Assembly (NCBI RefSeq): GCF_024347515.1
Contig: NZ_AP025492.1
Coordinates: 2,108,001-2,172,000 of the forward strand
Direction: 5' to 3'
DNA length: 64,000 bases
Source of the DNA: Vibrio gigantis
Lineage (GTDB): Bacteria; Pseudomonadota; Gammaproteobacteria; Enterobacterales; Vibrionaceae
The notes beneath the pieces are model-generated. The model searched no databases. It saw nothing but the letters and a program-made list of their open reading frames with translations, and was not told the DNA's origin. The stretch's first letter is position 1. The number at the start of each line of letters is the position of its first letter. Position numbers and translations under genes: made by a program. Shown here piece by piece: positions 63,052-64,000 of the stretch.

Positions 63052-64000
63052 ATGTGTGCAGTTGAAACGCAGCCTGAAGTTGAAGATATGCTGCAAAGCA
63101 CTCACTATCGTGAAGGTTTTTACACAGAGCTATCTTCAGATACTTTATCAAAAGGGATTAATGAACAGGTTGTTCGAGCAATATCTGCAAAACGTAACGA
63201 GCCGGAATGGATGTTGGAATTTCGCCTGAAAGCGTTCAAACAGTGGCTAGAAATGGAAGAGCCGCATTGGCTCAAAGCCGACTACCCTGAGCTTAATTAC
63301 CAAGATTACAGTTACTATTCTGCGCCGAGCTGCTTGAGTTGTGACAATGCTCCTAACGGTGAAAGTGCCCGTGACGATGGTTCAAATGAGTTCTTAACCG
63401 AAGAAGTAGAAACAGCATTTGAAGCGCTCGGCGTCCCTGTTAGGGAAGGTTCTGAAGTTGCTGTAGATGCCATTTTTGATTCGGTTTCTGTCACCACTAC
63501 TTATCGAAAAGAACTTCAAAAGCTAGGGATTATCTTCTGTTCATTTAGTGAAGCTATTCAAGAATACCCAGACCTTGTTCAACAATATTTGGGCACGGTC
63601 GTCCCACCAAAAGACAACTTCTTTGCTGCATTGAATGCCGCTGTCGCCTCTGATGGCACTTTTGTCTACATTCCTAAAGGCGTGAGATGCCCTAGAGAAC
63701 TCTCAACCTACTTTAGAATCAATCAAGCGAAAACAGGCCAATTTGAACGCACCATTCTCGTCGCCGATCAAGATTCTTACGTAAGCTACATCGAAGGCTG
63801 CTCTGCTCCTATGCGAGACAGCTATCAACTCCACGCCGCGGTCGTAGAGGTGATCATTCATAAGAACGCTGAGGTTAAATACTCTACTGTACAAAACTGG
63901 TTCTCTGGCGAAGAAGACTCCAAAGGCGGGATTCTTAACTTTGTAACCAAGAGAGCTGTTTGTGAAGGTGACCACAGCAAAATGTCTTGGACCCAATCCG
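63052..64000 (+). CDS. sufB: Fe-S cluster scaffold SufB (partial)
   Basis: First 316 residues of SufB, running off the right edge. The QWLEMEEPHWLKADYP, GVRCPRELSTYFR and EGCSAPMRDSYQLHAAVVE segments match the SufB family. SufB is the assembly scaffold in the SufBCD complex. ATG 63052 has GGAG upstream, following sufA with a two-base gap. Confidence 0.96.
   Translation, partial: MCAVETQPEVEDMLQSTHYREGFYTELSSDTLSKGINEQVVRAISAKRNEPEWMLEFRLKAFKQWLEMEEPHWLKADYPELNYQDYSYYSAPSCLSCDNAPNGESARDDGSNEFLTEEVETAFEALGVPVREGSEVAVDAIFDSVSVTTTYRKELQKLGIIFCSFSEAIQEYPDLVQQYLGTVVPPKDNFFAALNAAVASDGTFVYIPKGVRCPRELSTYFRINQAKTGQFERTILVADQDSYVSYIEGCSAPMRDSYQLHAAVVEVIIHKNAEVKYSTVQNWFSGEEDSKGGILNFVTKRAVCEGDHSKMSWTQS

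Overview
The window looks like chromosomal DNA from a marine gammaproteobacterium of the family Vibrionaceae, most likely a Vibrio of the Splendidus type. This is inferred from moderate AT richness, Vibrio-type families (DUF3581, DUF3334, DUF3187, a VC1184-type PLP enzyme, a 367-residue PurC) and a thrS-infC-rpmI-rplT block. The species is inferred, not proven. No tRNA, rRNA, CRISPR array, prophage or complete insertion sequence was found.

Layout: (1) 1-9.2 kb holds speBA, a methyltransferase, an aldehyde dehydrogenase/TetR operon with its own operator, an ABC-F ATPase behind a structured leader, and a leucine-rich-repeat protein kinase. (2) 9.3-13.8 kb has a small conserved gene, yqfB, and thrS-infC-rpmI-rplT on the minus strand; infC begins at AUU and the thrS leader carries a threonine anticodon-arm mimic. 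(3) 13.9-22.7 kb carries a DUF3187 protein, a Spo0M-like protein, a 264-bp TA-flanked MITE-like element and the histidine utilisation cluster hutC-hutI-hutG-hutU-hutH, with a hexanucleotide repeat inside. (4) 22.8-34 kb holds conserved Vibrio genes (DUF3581, a methyltransferase, ydiJ, CheX-like DUF3334, DUF2786, an OmpA-type lipoprotein, a SEL1/J-domain membrane protein), a sulA-like SOS gene with LexA box, and purC with a PurR box. (5) 34-49.6 kb holds hrpB, maeA, sanA, an SLC13 transporter, glpM, two GGDEF proteins, DUF2797, a LysR/DJ-1 divergent pair, and a dioxygenase/PLP-enzyme operon.

(6) 49.6-54.0 kb is an AT-rich accessory insert between the dioxygenase operon and trxB. It has decayed gene fragments, a small protein with an RHIM-like amyloid motif next to a C-terminal membrane helix, and a secreted trypsin-like protease coupled to a lipoprotein. 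(7) 54-64 kb is trxB-cydD-cydC, then the class Ib ribonucleotide reductase operon nrdHIEF divergent from sufAB, with two Fur-box-like sites between them. This last region reads as an iron-limitation and redox neighbourhood: cytochrome bd assembly exporter, manganese/iron-flexible RNR, and SUF Fe-S assembly.

The most interesting items are the RHIM-like membrane protein (50558-50956), the thrS leader with a GGU anticodon loop, the helically phased CTGTATA array upstream of sulA, the dioxygenase/PLP-enzyme pair, the kinase with an LRR head, and the MITE-like element.
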